From the NCBI GenBank assembly GCA_003402735.1, contig QQNE01000027.1, positions 1 to 44,569 on the forward strand: DNA of 44,569 nt, in the 5' to 3' direction. The stretch is from Verrucomicrobiota bacterium (GTDB taxonomy: Bacteria > Verrucomicrobiota > Verrucomicrobiia > Verrucomicrobiales > DEV007). The position numbers and the translations under genes were made by a program. The notes under the pieces were generated by a model, which saw only the letters and a list, made by a program, of their open reading frames with translations, did no database searches and had not been told where the DNA came from. Every line of letters starts with the position of its first letter. The stretch's first letter is position 1. Positions 32,590-40,395 of this stretch are shown here, one piece after another.

Positions 32590-33381
32590 TCAGTGGGTGA
32601 CGGAGCTGAGAAACGCCGTCAAAGGGCTGGTGGGAGAGGCCAGATCTCCGGCGGGGGCGAGTCCGATTTCGTGGGCGGACCGACCGGCCTCAACCGCGAG
32701 TCGGAAAGCGCGGGCCATGGCGCTGGGGTTGGAGTTGACCGCGAGGGCGGTGTTGATGAGAACGGCATCCGCGCCCATTTCCATGGCCGCAGCGGCGTGG
32801 CTCGGCGCGCCCAGTCCGGCGTCGATCACCACTGGGACGGAGGCTTGCCGGAGGATGATCTCGATTTGCGCTCTCGTTTCGATGCCGCGGTTGGAGCCGA
32901 TGGGGGCCCCGAGCGGCATGACGGTGGCGGCCCCGACATCCTGAAGACGCTTGGCCAGGACGGGGTCGGCGTTGATGTAGGGCAACACCGTGAAACCCTC
33001 CTTCACGAGTTGTTCGGTGGCGCGATAGGTCTCGATCGGATCCGGAAGGAGGTAGGCCGGGTCGGGATGAATCTCCAGTTTGATCCATTTGGGAAGGCCG
33101 GCGGTGGCGGCCAGACGGGCCAACCGGACCGCTTCCTCCGCGTTCATCGCGCCGCTGGTGTTGGGAAGGATGAGGTAACGGTCCGGATCGATGAAGTTGA
33201 GGATGTCGGCAAAGGCATCCGGCTCGGTGGAGAGGTTGGCGCGGCGCAGGGCGACGGTGACAATCTCCGTGCCGCTGGCTTCCAGGGCCTCGCGCATGAT
33301 CTCATTGGAGGCAAACTTGCCGGTGCCGACCAATAGGCGGGAGGAGAAGGAGCGGCCGGCGATGATGAGCGGGGCGGACAT
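32590..33381 (-). CDS. thiG: Thiazole synthase
   Basis: Forms the thiazole phosphate half of thiamine from deoxyxylulose phosphate, dehydroglycine and ThiS thiocarboxylate. TIM barrel of 263 residues. Motifs: [30 protein letters not shown], the Schiff-base lysine in [11 protein letters not shown] (Lys101), [17 protein letters not shown] and [20 protein letters not shown] followed by DAVLINTA. ThiS, ThiF, ThiH/ThiO and ThiC are not encoded in the window, and the 134-base upstream region shows no TPP riboswitch (no CTGAGA box). First gene of the minus-strand thiG-ABC-rodA-sigma-FecR run; divergent from the ferredoxin gene. Confidence 0.95.
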   Translation of the reverse strand: MSAPLIIAGRSFSSRLLVGTGKFASNEIMREALEASGTEIVTVALRRANLSTEPDAFADILNFIDPDRYLILPNTSGAMNAEEAVRLARLAATAGLPKWIKLEIHPDPAYLLPDPIETYRATEQLVKEGFTVLPYINADPVLAKRLQDVGAATVMPLGAPIGSNRGIETRAQIEIILRQASVPVVIDAGLGAPSHAAAAMEMGADAVLINTALAVNSNPSAMARAFRLAVEAGRSAHEIGLAPAGDLASPTSPLTAFLSSVTH

Positions 33382-33459
33382 GAGGGGAAGGATGGTTCAG
33401 ACTTACGGCCAAACGCCCGCATTTCAACACAAGTCGGCGGAGAGCTGCAGTGAAATCGG

Positions 33460-33487
33460 TTGCGATGGGGGATCCTCCGGCTACAAT
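33460..33487 (+). promoter_or_regulatory. Candidate sigma70-type promoter of the ferredoxin-led gene run
   Basis: TTGCGA (33460-33465, 4 of 6) and TACAAT (33482-33487, 5 of 6) are 16 bases apart. The transcription start would fall near 33494, with AAGGA at 33499-33503 as the ribosome-binding site for the ATG at 33516. Consensus match only. Confidence 0.5.
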
Positions 33488-33515
33488 CGACAGGAAGTAA
33501 GGAAACCACCCTCAC

Positions 33516-33749
33516 ATGGCTGATATCGAGAACAAGTGGCCGGAAAACGTCACCGGGAAATTTTACGTGGATGACCAGTGCATCGACTGCGATCTTTGTC
33601 GCGAGACGGCGCCTTCAAATTTCACCCGGAGCGACGACGGGGGCTACTCATTCGTCTACAAGCAGCCGGAGTCGGACGAGGAATTGGCCCTTTGCGAAGA
33701 GGCCATGGAAGGGTGCCCTGTCGAGGCGATCGGCAGCAACGGGAAGTGA
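33516..33749 (+). CDS. Small single-cluster ferredoxin
   Basis: 77-residue acidic protein with Cys22, Cys25 and Cys28 in QCIDCDLCRETAP and Cys67 in EGCPVEAIG, the CxxCxxC...CP layout of a single [4Fe-4S] (or [3Fe-4S]) ferredoxin of the Fer4_13/Fer4_15 type. Cys60 is an extra cysteine that could form a disulfide. It acts as a cytosolic electron carrier; the partner is not indicated. It leads a co-directional run and is followed 3 bases later by the DUF721 gene. Confidence 0.88.
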   Translation: MADIENKWPENVTGKFYVDDQCIDCDLCRETAPSNFTRSDDGGYSFVYKQPESDEELALCEEAMEGCPVEAIGSNGK

Positions 33750-33752
33750 GGC

Positions 33753-34112
33753 GTGACGGAGGAGGAACTGCGGCAAGCCTTGAAAGAGCGAGGTTTGCTG
33801 CCGGACCCCGACTCCCAGCGCGGTCCGAAAACCGTGCAGTCGCTCCTCCAAACGCATCTCGGCAAGCTCGGTCTGAATGAACAGGCCACCGAGCGTCAGA
33901 TCGTGGACGCTTGGGAAGAGGTCGTCGGCGTTTCCAACGCCGCCCTGACTCGTCCCGTGAACCTGCGCAAGGGAGAGCTCGTGGTGGCCGTTTCGCAGCC
34001 TGCTCTCAAATACACCCTGGAGCGCTTCCACGCCGCCACCATCCTGGCCCGCTTGCAGGAGCGCTTCGGTCCGGCCACGGTTCGGGCCCTGCGTTTTCGC
34101 ACCGGCAACTGA
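33753..34112 (+). CDS. DUF721/DciA-like protein
   Basis: 119 residues starting at GTG 33753 (no in-frame ATG is near). The core is VQSLLQTHLGKLGLNEQATE, then QIVDAWEEVVGVSNAALTRP, NLRKGELVVAVSQPALKYTL and a final GPATVRALRFR. This is the DUF721 pattern: a Trp-containing helix followed by a KH-like beta-alpha fold. DUF721 proteins include DciA, the ancestral loader of replicative helicase DnaB. The assignment to the domain is good; that it acts as DciA is inferred from family knowledge. It lies 3 bases after the ferredoxin gene. Confidence 0.8.
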   Translation: MTEEELRQALKERGLLPDPDSQRGPKTVQSLLQTHLGKLGLNEQATERQIVDAWEEVVGVSNAALTRPVNLRKGELVVAVSQPALKYTLERFHAATILARLQERFGPATVRALRFRTGN

Positions 34113-34120
34113 TCGCGCCC

Positions 34121-34765
34121 GTGTTCCACAACCTTGTTTTTGATTGGTCCGGGACGTTGTGCGATGACTTGGGGCCGGTTTTGGAGACGGTCAACCGGGT
34201 CTTGGGTCACTACGGTGCCTCGCCGGTCGATCTGGAGACCTTCCGCCTGCAGTTCCGGCTTCCGTTCGGGGATTTTTACCAGGACCGGGTCCCGGGGGTG
34301 AGTCACGAGGAGTTGGAGGCCGTTTACCAGCAGTATTACCCGCAGTCACGGGCCGGAATTTGCCCGGTCCCCCACGCCCGTGAGTTCGTCCACAAAATGA
34401 AGGGGGCCGGGGTCCGCTGTTTTTTGTTGAGTGCGGTGACTCCGAGTCATTTTGAACGACAGGTCCGGGAGATTGGTTTGGTGGACGTCTTCGAGTCGGC
34501 TCGGCTCGGGGTGCGTGACAAGCGTCATCAACTGCCCAGGTTCGCAGCGGAACTCGGGTTGATTCCCGGCGACACCTGTTACATCGGGGACATGGTGCAC
34601 GATGTGGAGGCGGCCCGCGAGGCCGGCATCGCATCGATCGCGGTTCTGACCGGGTATGATTCGGCGTCGAAGCTGGCTGCGGCGGGTCCGGATTTGTTGG
34701 TTCCAGACCTGTCCCGGCTGGCCTGGTGGTTCGAAAGGGGGGCAAGGAATGCGTTGCGTCCTTGA
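34121..34765 (+). CDS. HAD-superfamily phosphatase with DxSGT motif
   Basis: 214 residues from a GTG at 34121 (VFHNLVFDWSGTLCDDL), 8 bases after the DUF721 gene; the frame is open further upstream but that part is a shadow of the DUF721 gene. HAD motif I reads DWSGTL: Asp8 is the nucleophile but the usual second Asp is Ser10. Motif II Ser is in FLLSAVTPSHF, motif III Lys in GVRDKRHQL and motif IV in CYIGDMVHDVEAAREAG. The layout resembles phosphoglycolate phosphatase-like enzymes (Gph). Replacement of the acid/base Asp is seen in phosphonatases, where it is Ala. Substrate unknown. Confidence 0.83.
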   Translation: MFHNLVFDWSGTLCDDLGPVLETVNRVLGHYGASPVDLETFRLQFRLPFGDFYQDRVPGVSHEELEAVYQQYYPQSRAGICPVPHAREFVHKMKGAGVRCFLLSAVTPSHFERQVREIGLVDVFESARLGVRDKRHQLPRFAAELGLIPGDTCYIGDMVHDVEAAREAGIASIAVLTGYDSASKLAAAGPDLLVPDLSRLAWWFERGARNALRP

Positions 34766-34829
34766 CCTGGGGCGGAACGGCGGGATAAACCTAGGGCCGC
34801 GCGGCAAAGCGCGCCATCAATCTCCCAAG

Positions 34830-35189
34830 ATGGACCGGATACGACTCAATCAGCTGCGGGTGACCGCTCACATTGGTGTTGGCGATGACGAGAGGCGTCG
34901 GTCGCAGGCCCTGGAGATTGATTTGGAATTGACGCCCCTGCGGGATTGGGGGAGTGATCTGGGGGACGACGTGGGCAGGACGATTGATTATTTCACCGTG
35001 TCCGAATGGGTGCGGGATCTGGCGGCGGATCGTCCGAGGCGGCTGATTGAGACCTTGGCCCTGGAGCTTGCGGAAGGGTTGTTGCAAGGGTTTGCCTTGC
35101 GAGAGGTGGAGGTGACGGTGCGGAAGTTCATTCTGACCGATGCGGGGTCGGTGGAAGTGGTGTTGAAACGGACGCGGGGGGAGGCATGA
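34830..35189 (+). CDS. folB: Dihydroneopterin aldolase
   Basis: 119-residue enzyme of folate synthesis that splits dihydroneopterin into hydroxymethyl-dihydropterin and glycolaldehyde. The start MDRIRLNQLRVTAHIGVGDDE is the family N-terminus. Further motifs are LEIDLELTP, the TIDYFTVSEWV segment, PRRLIETLALELAEGLL with the conserved Glu, and VEVTVRKFILTDAGSVEVVLKR with the catalytic Lys. The ATG at 34830 is chosen over a longer frame that overlaps the HAD gene. Its stop overlaps the start of the ECF sigma gene (ATGA). Confidence 0.9.
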   Translation: MDRIRLNQLRVTAHIGVGDDERRRSQALEIDLELTPLRDWGSDLGDDVGRTIDYFTVSEWVRDLAADRPRRLIETLALELAEGLLQGFALREVEVTVRKFILTDAGSVEVVLKRTRGEA

Positions 35190-35824
35190 CCGGGAAGAGC
35201 GCCACCGGCGGTTTTGACGTGGAGGCGGAGGAGGTGATGGCGTCCCCCCGGAAGCCGGATGAAGACCGTGATCTGGTGGCCCTGGCGCAGGGCGGGGATA
35301 CCAAGGCGTTTGACGAACTGGTGCGCAAGCACAGCACCAAACTCTACAGCCTCGTCTACAACATGACGTCGAATCATGAGGACACCAACGACCTGCTCCA
35401 GGACATTTTTGCCAAGGCCTATCGGAGTCTGAAACGGTTCCAGGGAAAATCAGCCTTCTACACGTGGATCTACTCGATCGCCGTGAACATGACGCTGAAC
35501 TTTCTCAAGAAGCGGAACCGGCAGCGGAAGTTCAGTCTCGATGACGTGGATCAGAACATTCAGAACGACGCGGATTTCATCGAGCAGACATCGAAGACGG
35601 ACCCTGTCAAAGAGGTCAACATTCTGGAACTGCAGCAGAGATTGAACGCCGCCATGCAGACCCTGTCTGAAGATCATCGCGCGGTGGTGACAATGTTTGA
35701 TATCATGGGGCTTCCTCACAATCAGATCAGCGAGATTCTGGGTGTTTCTCCGGGGACGGTGCGGTCGCGCTTGTTCTACGCTCATCGGCAACTGCAAAAC
35801 TATCTTGAGGAATTCCGTCGCTGA
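35186..35824 (+). CDS. RpoE/SigW-like ECF sigma factor
   Basis: 212 residues. Region 2 reads ELVRKHSTKLYSLVYNMTSN, HEDTNDLLQDIFAKAYRSL and FQGKSAFYTWIYSIAVNMTL. Region 4 reads LSEDHRAVVTMFDIMGLPHN followed by QISEILGVSPGTVRSRLFYAHRQL with fewer than 20 shared contact residues visible. It is of the RpoE-like group, distinct from the other ECF factor in this window. It overlaps folB by 4 bases and the next gene by 1 base. The downstream small membrane protein is the likely anti-sigma factor, and an HtrA-like protein follows, an order that recalls rpoE-rseA-(rseB/deg) envelope-stress systems. Confidence 0.9.
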   Translation: MTGKSATGGFDVEAEEVMASPRKPDEDRDLVALAQGGDTKAFDELVRKHSTKLYSLVYNMTSNHEDTNDLLQDIFAKAYRSLKRFQGKSAFYTWIYSIAVNMTLNFLKKRNRQRKFSLDDVDQNIQNDADFIEQTSKTDPVKEVNILELQQRLNAAMQTLSEDHRAVVTMFDIMGLPHNQISEILGVSPGTVRSRLFYAHRQLQNYLEEFRR

Positions 35825-36183
35825 TGAAACCGGAGCCACCACCTGAAGATTGGGCGGGAAGGTTGATCCGCCTCAAGCGTTATGAGACGCCCGGCGAGGT
35901 CTATTTCGAGAATTTCATGGACGAGTTCCGGGAGCGTCAGCGGTCCGAGGCGCTGCGGTTGTCGGTCGTCACTCTGGCCATGGATCGGTTGTTGACTTGG
36001 TGGCGGGGAGTTCCGTTGTCGGGACGCCTGGCCTCGGCCGTGGCGGTCTGCGCACTTTGCGCCGTGCCGGTTTTGGTCCTGCAGCCCTGGTCCCGGGGTC
36101 CGGTGTTGCACACGGCGGAAGATGTTGCGGTGGTCGGCAAGCTCCCCGCGCTGGCCGAGGTGAGTTTGGTCCGCGAATTTTGA
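35824..36183 (+). CDS. Small membrane protein, candidate anti-sigma factor
   Basis: 119 residues. The N-terminal cytosolic part contains LKRYETPGEVYFENFMDEFR, a charged amphipathic stretch of the kind found after ECF sigma genes in Verrucomicrobia. One membrane helix lies at about 70-87 (ASAVAVCALCAVPVLVLQPW), and about 30 residues follow outside. No zinc-binding ZAS motif (HxxxCxxC) is present. The start ATG shares its A with the sigma stop (TGATG), so the two are translationally coupled. The anti-sigma role is inferred from topology and position, not from a recognised domain. Confidence 0.75.
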   Translation: MKPEPPPEDWAGRLIRLKRYETPGEVYFENFMDEFRERQRSEALRLSVVTLAMDRLLTWWRGVPLSGRLASAVAVCALCAVPVLVLQPWSRGPVLHTAEDVAVVGKLPALAEVSLVREF

Positions 36184-36191
36184 GTCTGGTC

Positions 36192-37190
36192 ATGGAGAAA
36201 GTTTGGCTGGCAACGCTGTTGGGTCTGGCCCTGGCCTTGGCGGCAGTCCCGGTCCGGGGACAAGATCGGGTGGCATCGACCGACGGTTTGCGTGGGCTGG
36301 CGGATTCCGTGTTGCAGCGTGTCGCCGGTTCTGTGGCCCGCGCTTTTTGGGAGGGCGGAGCGGAGAAGGAGGATTTCACGCAGGCTTTCTTCGTGGGGGA
36401 CGGCGTTTTTCTCTCGGTCCGGCCGGGTGCGAGGCTATCCGAAGAGGTGGATCTGCGGACGGTGCTCGGGGAGCGCGAGGCGCGGGTGGTGCTCGTGGAT
36501 CCGGCTTCCGACCTCGTGGTCTTGAGCTGTGAACCTCGCCTGGAGGAATCGCTCCAGCCGTTGGGTTTCGGTTCCAGCCGCGGGTTGTTCATCGGGGATT
36601 CGGTCTTTGCCCTGCGCGTGGTCCCGTTGTCCGGCGCGCCAGAGAAGACGGAGGTTGGCATCCTCGTCGGGCGAGATCGCAGGGTGGAGGGCCGGTTGCT
36701 CGAGGTGGCCTATCTGCGGGTGAGGGTGGAAGAGGGGGGCTCCGTGCGGGGCATGCCGATTTTCGATGAAGCGGGTCGGGTCATCGGCTTGGATCTGGGG
36801 CGTGAGTTGGACGCGGCCGGCACGGAGTTTCACGCCCTGCCCATTGAGGTGGCCGCCAAGCTGGTTTCTGATCTGAAAGTGTATGGGCGCCGCATGGATG
36901 CCTGGATCGGGCTTCGCTTCAACACCGGGACCACCACGGCCAAGGTCGTTGGCGTGCGACCGGGATCTCCTGGAGCCGCCTGTGGGGTTTTGCCAGGGGA
37001 CGTGGTGATCCATTTCGCCGGGGCTCGGATCGATACCATCGATGATCTCTCGGACAGCTGTTACACGCTCACTCCGGGGCGTGCGGCGGAGATCCATTTG
37101 TTGCGGGGGGTGGACCGGATCGAATGTTCCCTGACCCCGCAAGTGATTTCGGCCAGACCGACCCAGTCGGAGCCAGGCGGGGCTCCGTGA
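36192..37190 (+). CDS. HtrA/Deg-like PDZ protein without a catalytic triad
   Basis: 332 residues with a signal peptide (MEKVWLATLLGLALALAAVP, cleavage near residue 24). A trypsin-like domain (about 35-225) keeps the DPASDLVVL strand with Asp107, but the NNHV strand holding the catalytic His is absent (GVFLSVRPGARLS instead). The GNSGG active-site loop reads EGGSVRGMP (181-189). A PDZ domain follows (about 238-316, WIGLRFNTGTTTAKVVGVRP, LPGDVVIHFAGARIDTIDDL). It is therefore probably a periplasmic pseudoprotease that binds C-termini or misfolded envelope proteins. It follows the candidate anti-sigma gene by 8 bases, so a sensing role in the same pathway is a reasonable inference. Confidence 0.83.
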   Translation: MEKVWLATLLGLALALAAVPVRGQDRVASTDGLRGLADSVLQRVAGSVARAFWEGGAEKEDFTQAFFVGDGVFLSVRPGARLSEEVDLRTVLGEREARVVLVDPASDLVVLSCEPRLEESLQPLGFGSSRGLFIGDSVFALRVVPLSGAPEKTEVGILVGRDRRVEGRLLEVAYLRVRVEEGGSVRGMPIFDEAGRVIGLDLGRELDAAGTEFHALPIEVAAKLVSDLKVYGRRMDAWIGLRFNTGTTTAKVVGVRPGSPGAACGVLPGDVVIHFAGARIDTIDDLSDSCYTLTPGRAAEIHLLRGVDRIECSLTPQVISARPTQSEPGGAP

Positions 37191-37247
37191 GCGCTTTCCT
37201 TGATCACGCCGCTTGGCAAACGCGGTCATCCGCCCTAAGCGTCCCTG

Positions 37248-38342
37248 ATGGAGAATCCGGACTTCCTCACATCGGACCTGGACGCCGTCGCGGCTTGGCG
37301 GGATCAACTGGATCGGGAGGGGCGCACCCTGGTGTTCACGAACGGATGCTTCGACATTCTGCATGTCGGTCATGTCCGGTATCTTCGTGAGGCCCGGGCT
37401 CTTGGCGACGCCCTGGTGGTCGGGTTGAACAGCGATGCCTCGGTGCGCGAGTTGAAGGGGCAGGGTCGACCGATCAACAGCGGGGCGGATCGGGCGGAGG
37501 TTTTGGAGGCGCTGAAGTGCGTCGACCGCGTGGTCCTCTTCAATGAGCGGCGGGTCGAACGCCTGATCGACAGGATTCGGCCACACATCTACGCCAAGGG
37601 GGGCGATCACCGGCCGGAAACCCTGCCGCCGGAAGAGCGCGAGGCGTTGCAGCGGGTGGGGGCGTCCGTGCGGATTCTTTCCCTGGTGCCGGGCCGTTCC
37701 ACGAGTGCTACCCTGGCCCGCCTCACAGGGGATCAAGCAGGGCCGAGGCGACCCCGTCTGGCGGTTTTGGGGTCAGGCAAGGGCTCGAATTTCCGGGCGA
37801 TTCTGGGGGCGATCCGGGAGGGCAGGCTTCAGGCGGAGATCGCGGTGGTGATCAGTGACGTTCCGGGGGCGGGCATCCTGGATCTGGCCCGCGAGGCCGG
37901 GTTGCCCCATCTGGTGGTGGATTGCGGGAAGCGGCGGGCCCGGATCGATGCGGCGGGATCGAAAGATTTGGTCGACCGGGTTCGGGCTTCGGGAGCGGAC
38001 TTGGTCATTCTGGCCGGATTCATGAGGATTCTCGAAGAACCAGTTTTGGGGGCATTTCCGGGGCGGATCCTGAACCTGCACCCCTCCCTGCTACCGAAAT
38101 ATCCTGGAAAAGACGCCTGGGTTCAGGCGTTGCAGGCCGGCGAGAAGGAGGCGGGGTGCACCGTGCACCTGGTGACTGCCGAGGTGGATGCCGGCCCGAT
38201 TTTGAAGCAGGCGCGAGTTTTGGTGGAGCCGGGGGACACCGCCGAAACGCTCTATGCGCGGATTCAGGAGCAGGAGCATCGGTTGCTTCCCGCCGCCATC
38301 GAGGAATACGGTGCAAAGATTCTCCAGGGCTTGCAACCCTGA
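37248..38342 (+). CDS. Fusion of RfaE2-type adenylyltransferase and phosphoribosylglycinamide formyltransferase (PurN)
   Basis: One uninterrupted frame of 364 residues with two unrelated enzymes. Residues 1-160 are an HldE C-terminal/RfaE2-like nucleotidyltransferase: LVFTNGCFDILHVGHVRYL with the HxGH motif (39-42), ALVVGLNSDASVRELKGQGR, HIYAKGGDH and GRSTSATLARL. RfaE2 adenylates heptose 1-phosphate for LPS core. Residues 168-360 are PurN, the third step of purine synthesis: LAVLGSGKGSNFRAIL, LVILAGFMRIL, NLHPSLLP with Asn276 and His278, and Asp314 in TAEVDAGPILK. The Asn-to-Asp spacing (38) equals that of E. coli PurN. The linker is short (about 161-169). Both active sites look intact. It is 57 bases after the HtrA-like gene and 18 before the helicase. 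Confidence 0.9.
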   Translation: MENPDFLTSDLDAVAAWRDQLDREGRTLVFTNGCFDILHVGHVRYLREARALGDALVVGLNSDASVRELKGQGRPINSGADRAEVLEALKCVDRVVLFNERRVERLIDRIRPHIYAKGGDHRPETLPPEEREALQRVGASVRILSLVPGRSTSATLARLTGDQAGPRRPRLAVLGSGKGSNFRAILGAIREGRLQAEIAVVISDVPGAGILDLAREAGLPHLVVDCGKRRARIDAAGSKDLVDRVRASGADLVILAGFMRILEEPVLGAFPGRILNLHPSLLPKYPGKDAWVQALQAGEKEAGCTVHLVTAEVDAGPILKQARVLVEPGDTAETLYARIQEQEHRLLPAAIEEYGAKILQGLQP

Positions 38343-38360
38343 CAAACCTACGCTTTCCTG

Positions 38361-40388
38361 ATGACTGCGAAACCGGTCATGCAGGGACTCAACGGACTCA
38401 ACGAACCCCAGCGCATGGCGGCCCGGCATACCCAGGGGCCGTTGCTGATTCTGGCCGGGGCTGGCACGGGCAAGACGCGGGTGATCACGACCCGGATCGC
38501 CTACATGATTGCCAACCGGATTCTCCCGGAAAACATCCTCGCGGTCACGTTCACGAACAAGGCCGCTTCGGAGATGCGCGAGCGGGTCGGGCACATGATC
38601 AAGGCCGCGGACGCGAAGAAGGTGACGGTTTCCACGTTTCACTCGCTCTGCGTCAAGATTTTGCGCCAGAACATCGATCGCCTGGGTTACAAGAAGAATT
38701 TCGGGATCTATTCCGGGGCCGACCAACTCGGGCTGGTGCGCAAACTTGTCGTGAAGCGCGGAGGCAAGAACGCGGAGTTGGATCCCAAGCTGGCGCTCTC
38801 CCTGATCGGGAACGCCAAGAGCCGTGGTCTTCCTCTGGAATCGATCAACCACTCGTTCGGTGCTGAGATCGCCCAGGCTTATCAGCAGGAGCTGAAGCTG
38901 ATGAATTCGGTCGATTTCGATGACCTGCTGATCTTCGCGGTTCGCCTCTTGAACGACCATCCGGATGTGGCGGAGGGCTGGCAACGCCGATTCCCCTACA
39001 TCATGGTGGACGAGTTTCAGGACACCAACGGATTGCAGATGGCGCTCCTCCGATCTCTCGCCGGGTCCAGACAAAACGTCTGCGTCGTGGGGGACGATGA
39101 CCAATCGATCTATGGATGGCGGGGCGCGGAGATTTCCAACATCCTGGAGTTTGAGCGGTTTTTCCCTGATCCGGTGGTGGTCAAACTCGAGGAGAACTAT
39201 CGCTGTCCCATGCCGGTTCTGCACTTGGCGAACAGCATCATCCGGCACAACCAAGGGCGGAGGGAAAAGACCTTGTGGAGTTCCAAGGAGAGCGATGAGT
39301 TGGTGCGCCTCTTGGGGATGCCGAGCGCCGAGGAAGAGGCGCAGGCCATCGTCGGGGAAATGCTGGCGACCAAGCATACCCAACAACGTGAATGGGAAGA
39401 CTTTGCCATTCTCTTCCGGATGAACGCCCAATCGCGTCCCCTGGAACAGGCTTTGCGGGAGAATCAGGTGCCGTATCGCGTGGTTGGCGGGATGAGTTTC
39501 TTTGATCGTCGCGAGATCAAGGATATCGTTTCCTATCTGCAAGTTTTGGTGAATCGGTCAGACGATGTCAATCTGTTGCGGGTCATCAACAATCCTCCCA
39601 GGGGCATCGGTGAGGGATTGATCGAATCCGCCACGGATTTCAGTTCGGTTCATGGGATCAGTGTTTGGGAAGCGATCCAACGGGAGGATTTTCTGGCCTC
39701 ACGTTCCGCCAAGGGTCGAAGTGCCCTGGCAAAGTTCGTCGAATTGATGGAGCGTTATGGCGAGATGGCGGGAACTCCCACGGCTGACTACGCCACCATG
39801 ACGGGGGAGTTCCTGAAGGAAATCGAATATTTTGACTACCTCCGACGCACTTGCAAGACCCCGGCGGAAGCGGATCTGCGGGAGCAGAATGCGAGGGAGT
39901 TTATCGATACCCTCTTCGAGCATCGGGCCCGTTCCTCGCACAAAGCGAAGGGGCTGCAGCATTTTCTGGATGAGATCGCGTTGGCCTCGGATCGGGAGGA
40001 TGACGATATCAGCAAGAAAAAAGGCGTTTGCCTCATCACCTTGCATGCCGCCAAGGGGTTGGAATTTCCCATCGTCTATCTCGTGGGATTGGAAGAGGGA
40101 ATTTTGCCGCACAGTCGTTCCGTGCTGGAAGGGACGCGGGACGAGGAGCGCCGGTTGCTGTATGTGGGGATCACCCGGGCGATGCGTTCCCTAACCCTCA
40201 CCTACTGTCACAGCCGCAAGAAGTATGGCGAAAAGCAGCCATGCCAACCGAGTTCCTTCATCAAGGAACTCGACCGCAAGTGGCTGCAGGAGATTCTCTA
40301 CGACGAACACATCAACAAACCTCCGACAGAGGAGTCCACCGCCAGCTTTTTCGAGCAATTGCGGGCCATGTTGGCCGCCAAATCGTGA
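38361..40388 (+). CDS. UvrD/Rep/PcrA-family DNA helicase
   Basis: Superfamily 1A 3'-5' helicase, 675 residues. Motifs in order: Q-motif LNEPQRMAA, Walker A AGAGTGKTR (32-40), Ia AVTFTNKAASEMRERV, Ib TFHSLCVKIL, II VDEFQDTNGLQ, III GDDDQSIYGWRGA, IV ILFRMNAQSRPLEQAL, V CLITLHAAKGLEFPIVYLVG and VI DEERRLLYVGITRAM. Length and the Rep-like motif II/III spacing fit Rep or PcrA/UvrD; the sequence does not separate replication restart from repair roles. It lacks the long C-terminal tail of UvrD. Last gene of the plus-strand run; it converges on the TPR gene with 7 bases between stops. Confidence 0.93.
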   Translation: MTAKPVMQGLNGLNEPQRMAARHTQGPLLILAGAGTGKTRVITTRIAYMIANRILPENILAVTFTNKAASEMRERVGHMIKAADAKKVTVSTFHSLCVKILRQNIDRLGYKKNFGIYSGADQLGLVRKLVVKRGGKNAELDPKLALSLIGNAKSRGLPLESINHSFGAEIAQAYQQELKLMNSVDFDDLLIFAVRLLNDHPDVAEGWQRRFPYIMVDEFQDTNGLQMALLRSLAGSRQNVCVVGDDDQSIYGWRGAEISNILEFERFFPDPVVVKLEENYRCPMPVLHLANSIIRHNQGRREKTLWSSKESDELVRLLGMPSAEEEAQAIVGEMLATKHTQQREWEDFAILFRMNAQSRPLEQALRENQVPYRVVGGMSFFDRREIKDIVSYLQVLVNRSDDVNLLRVINNPPRGIGEGLIESATDFSSVHGISVWEAIQREDFLASRSAKGRSALAKFVELMERYGEMAGTPTADYATMTGEFLKEIEYFDYLRRTCKTPAEADLREQNAREFIDTLFEHRARSSHKAKGLQHFLDEIALASDREDDDISKKKGVCLITLHAAKGLEFPIVYLVGLEEGILPHSRSVLEGTRDEERRLLYVGITRAMRSLTLTYCHSRKKYGEKQPCQPSSFIKELDRKWLQEILYDEHINKPPTEESTASFFEQLRAMLAAKS

Positions 40389-40395
40389 CTCGCGG

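Noticed and set aside
33382..33515. TPP riboswitch upstream of thiG
   Set aside because: Neither the CTGAGA box nor the ACCTGA/GG box of the THI element is seen on the minus strand.
38091..39542. A 483-codon open frame on the minus strand opposite the helicase gene
   Set aside because: Antisense shadow of the UvrD/Rep gene with no recognisable domain or start signal.
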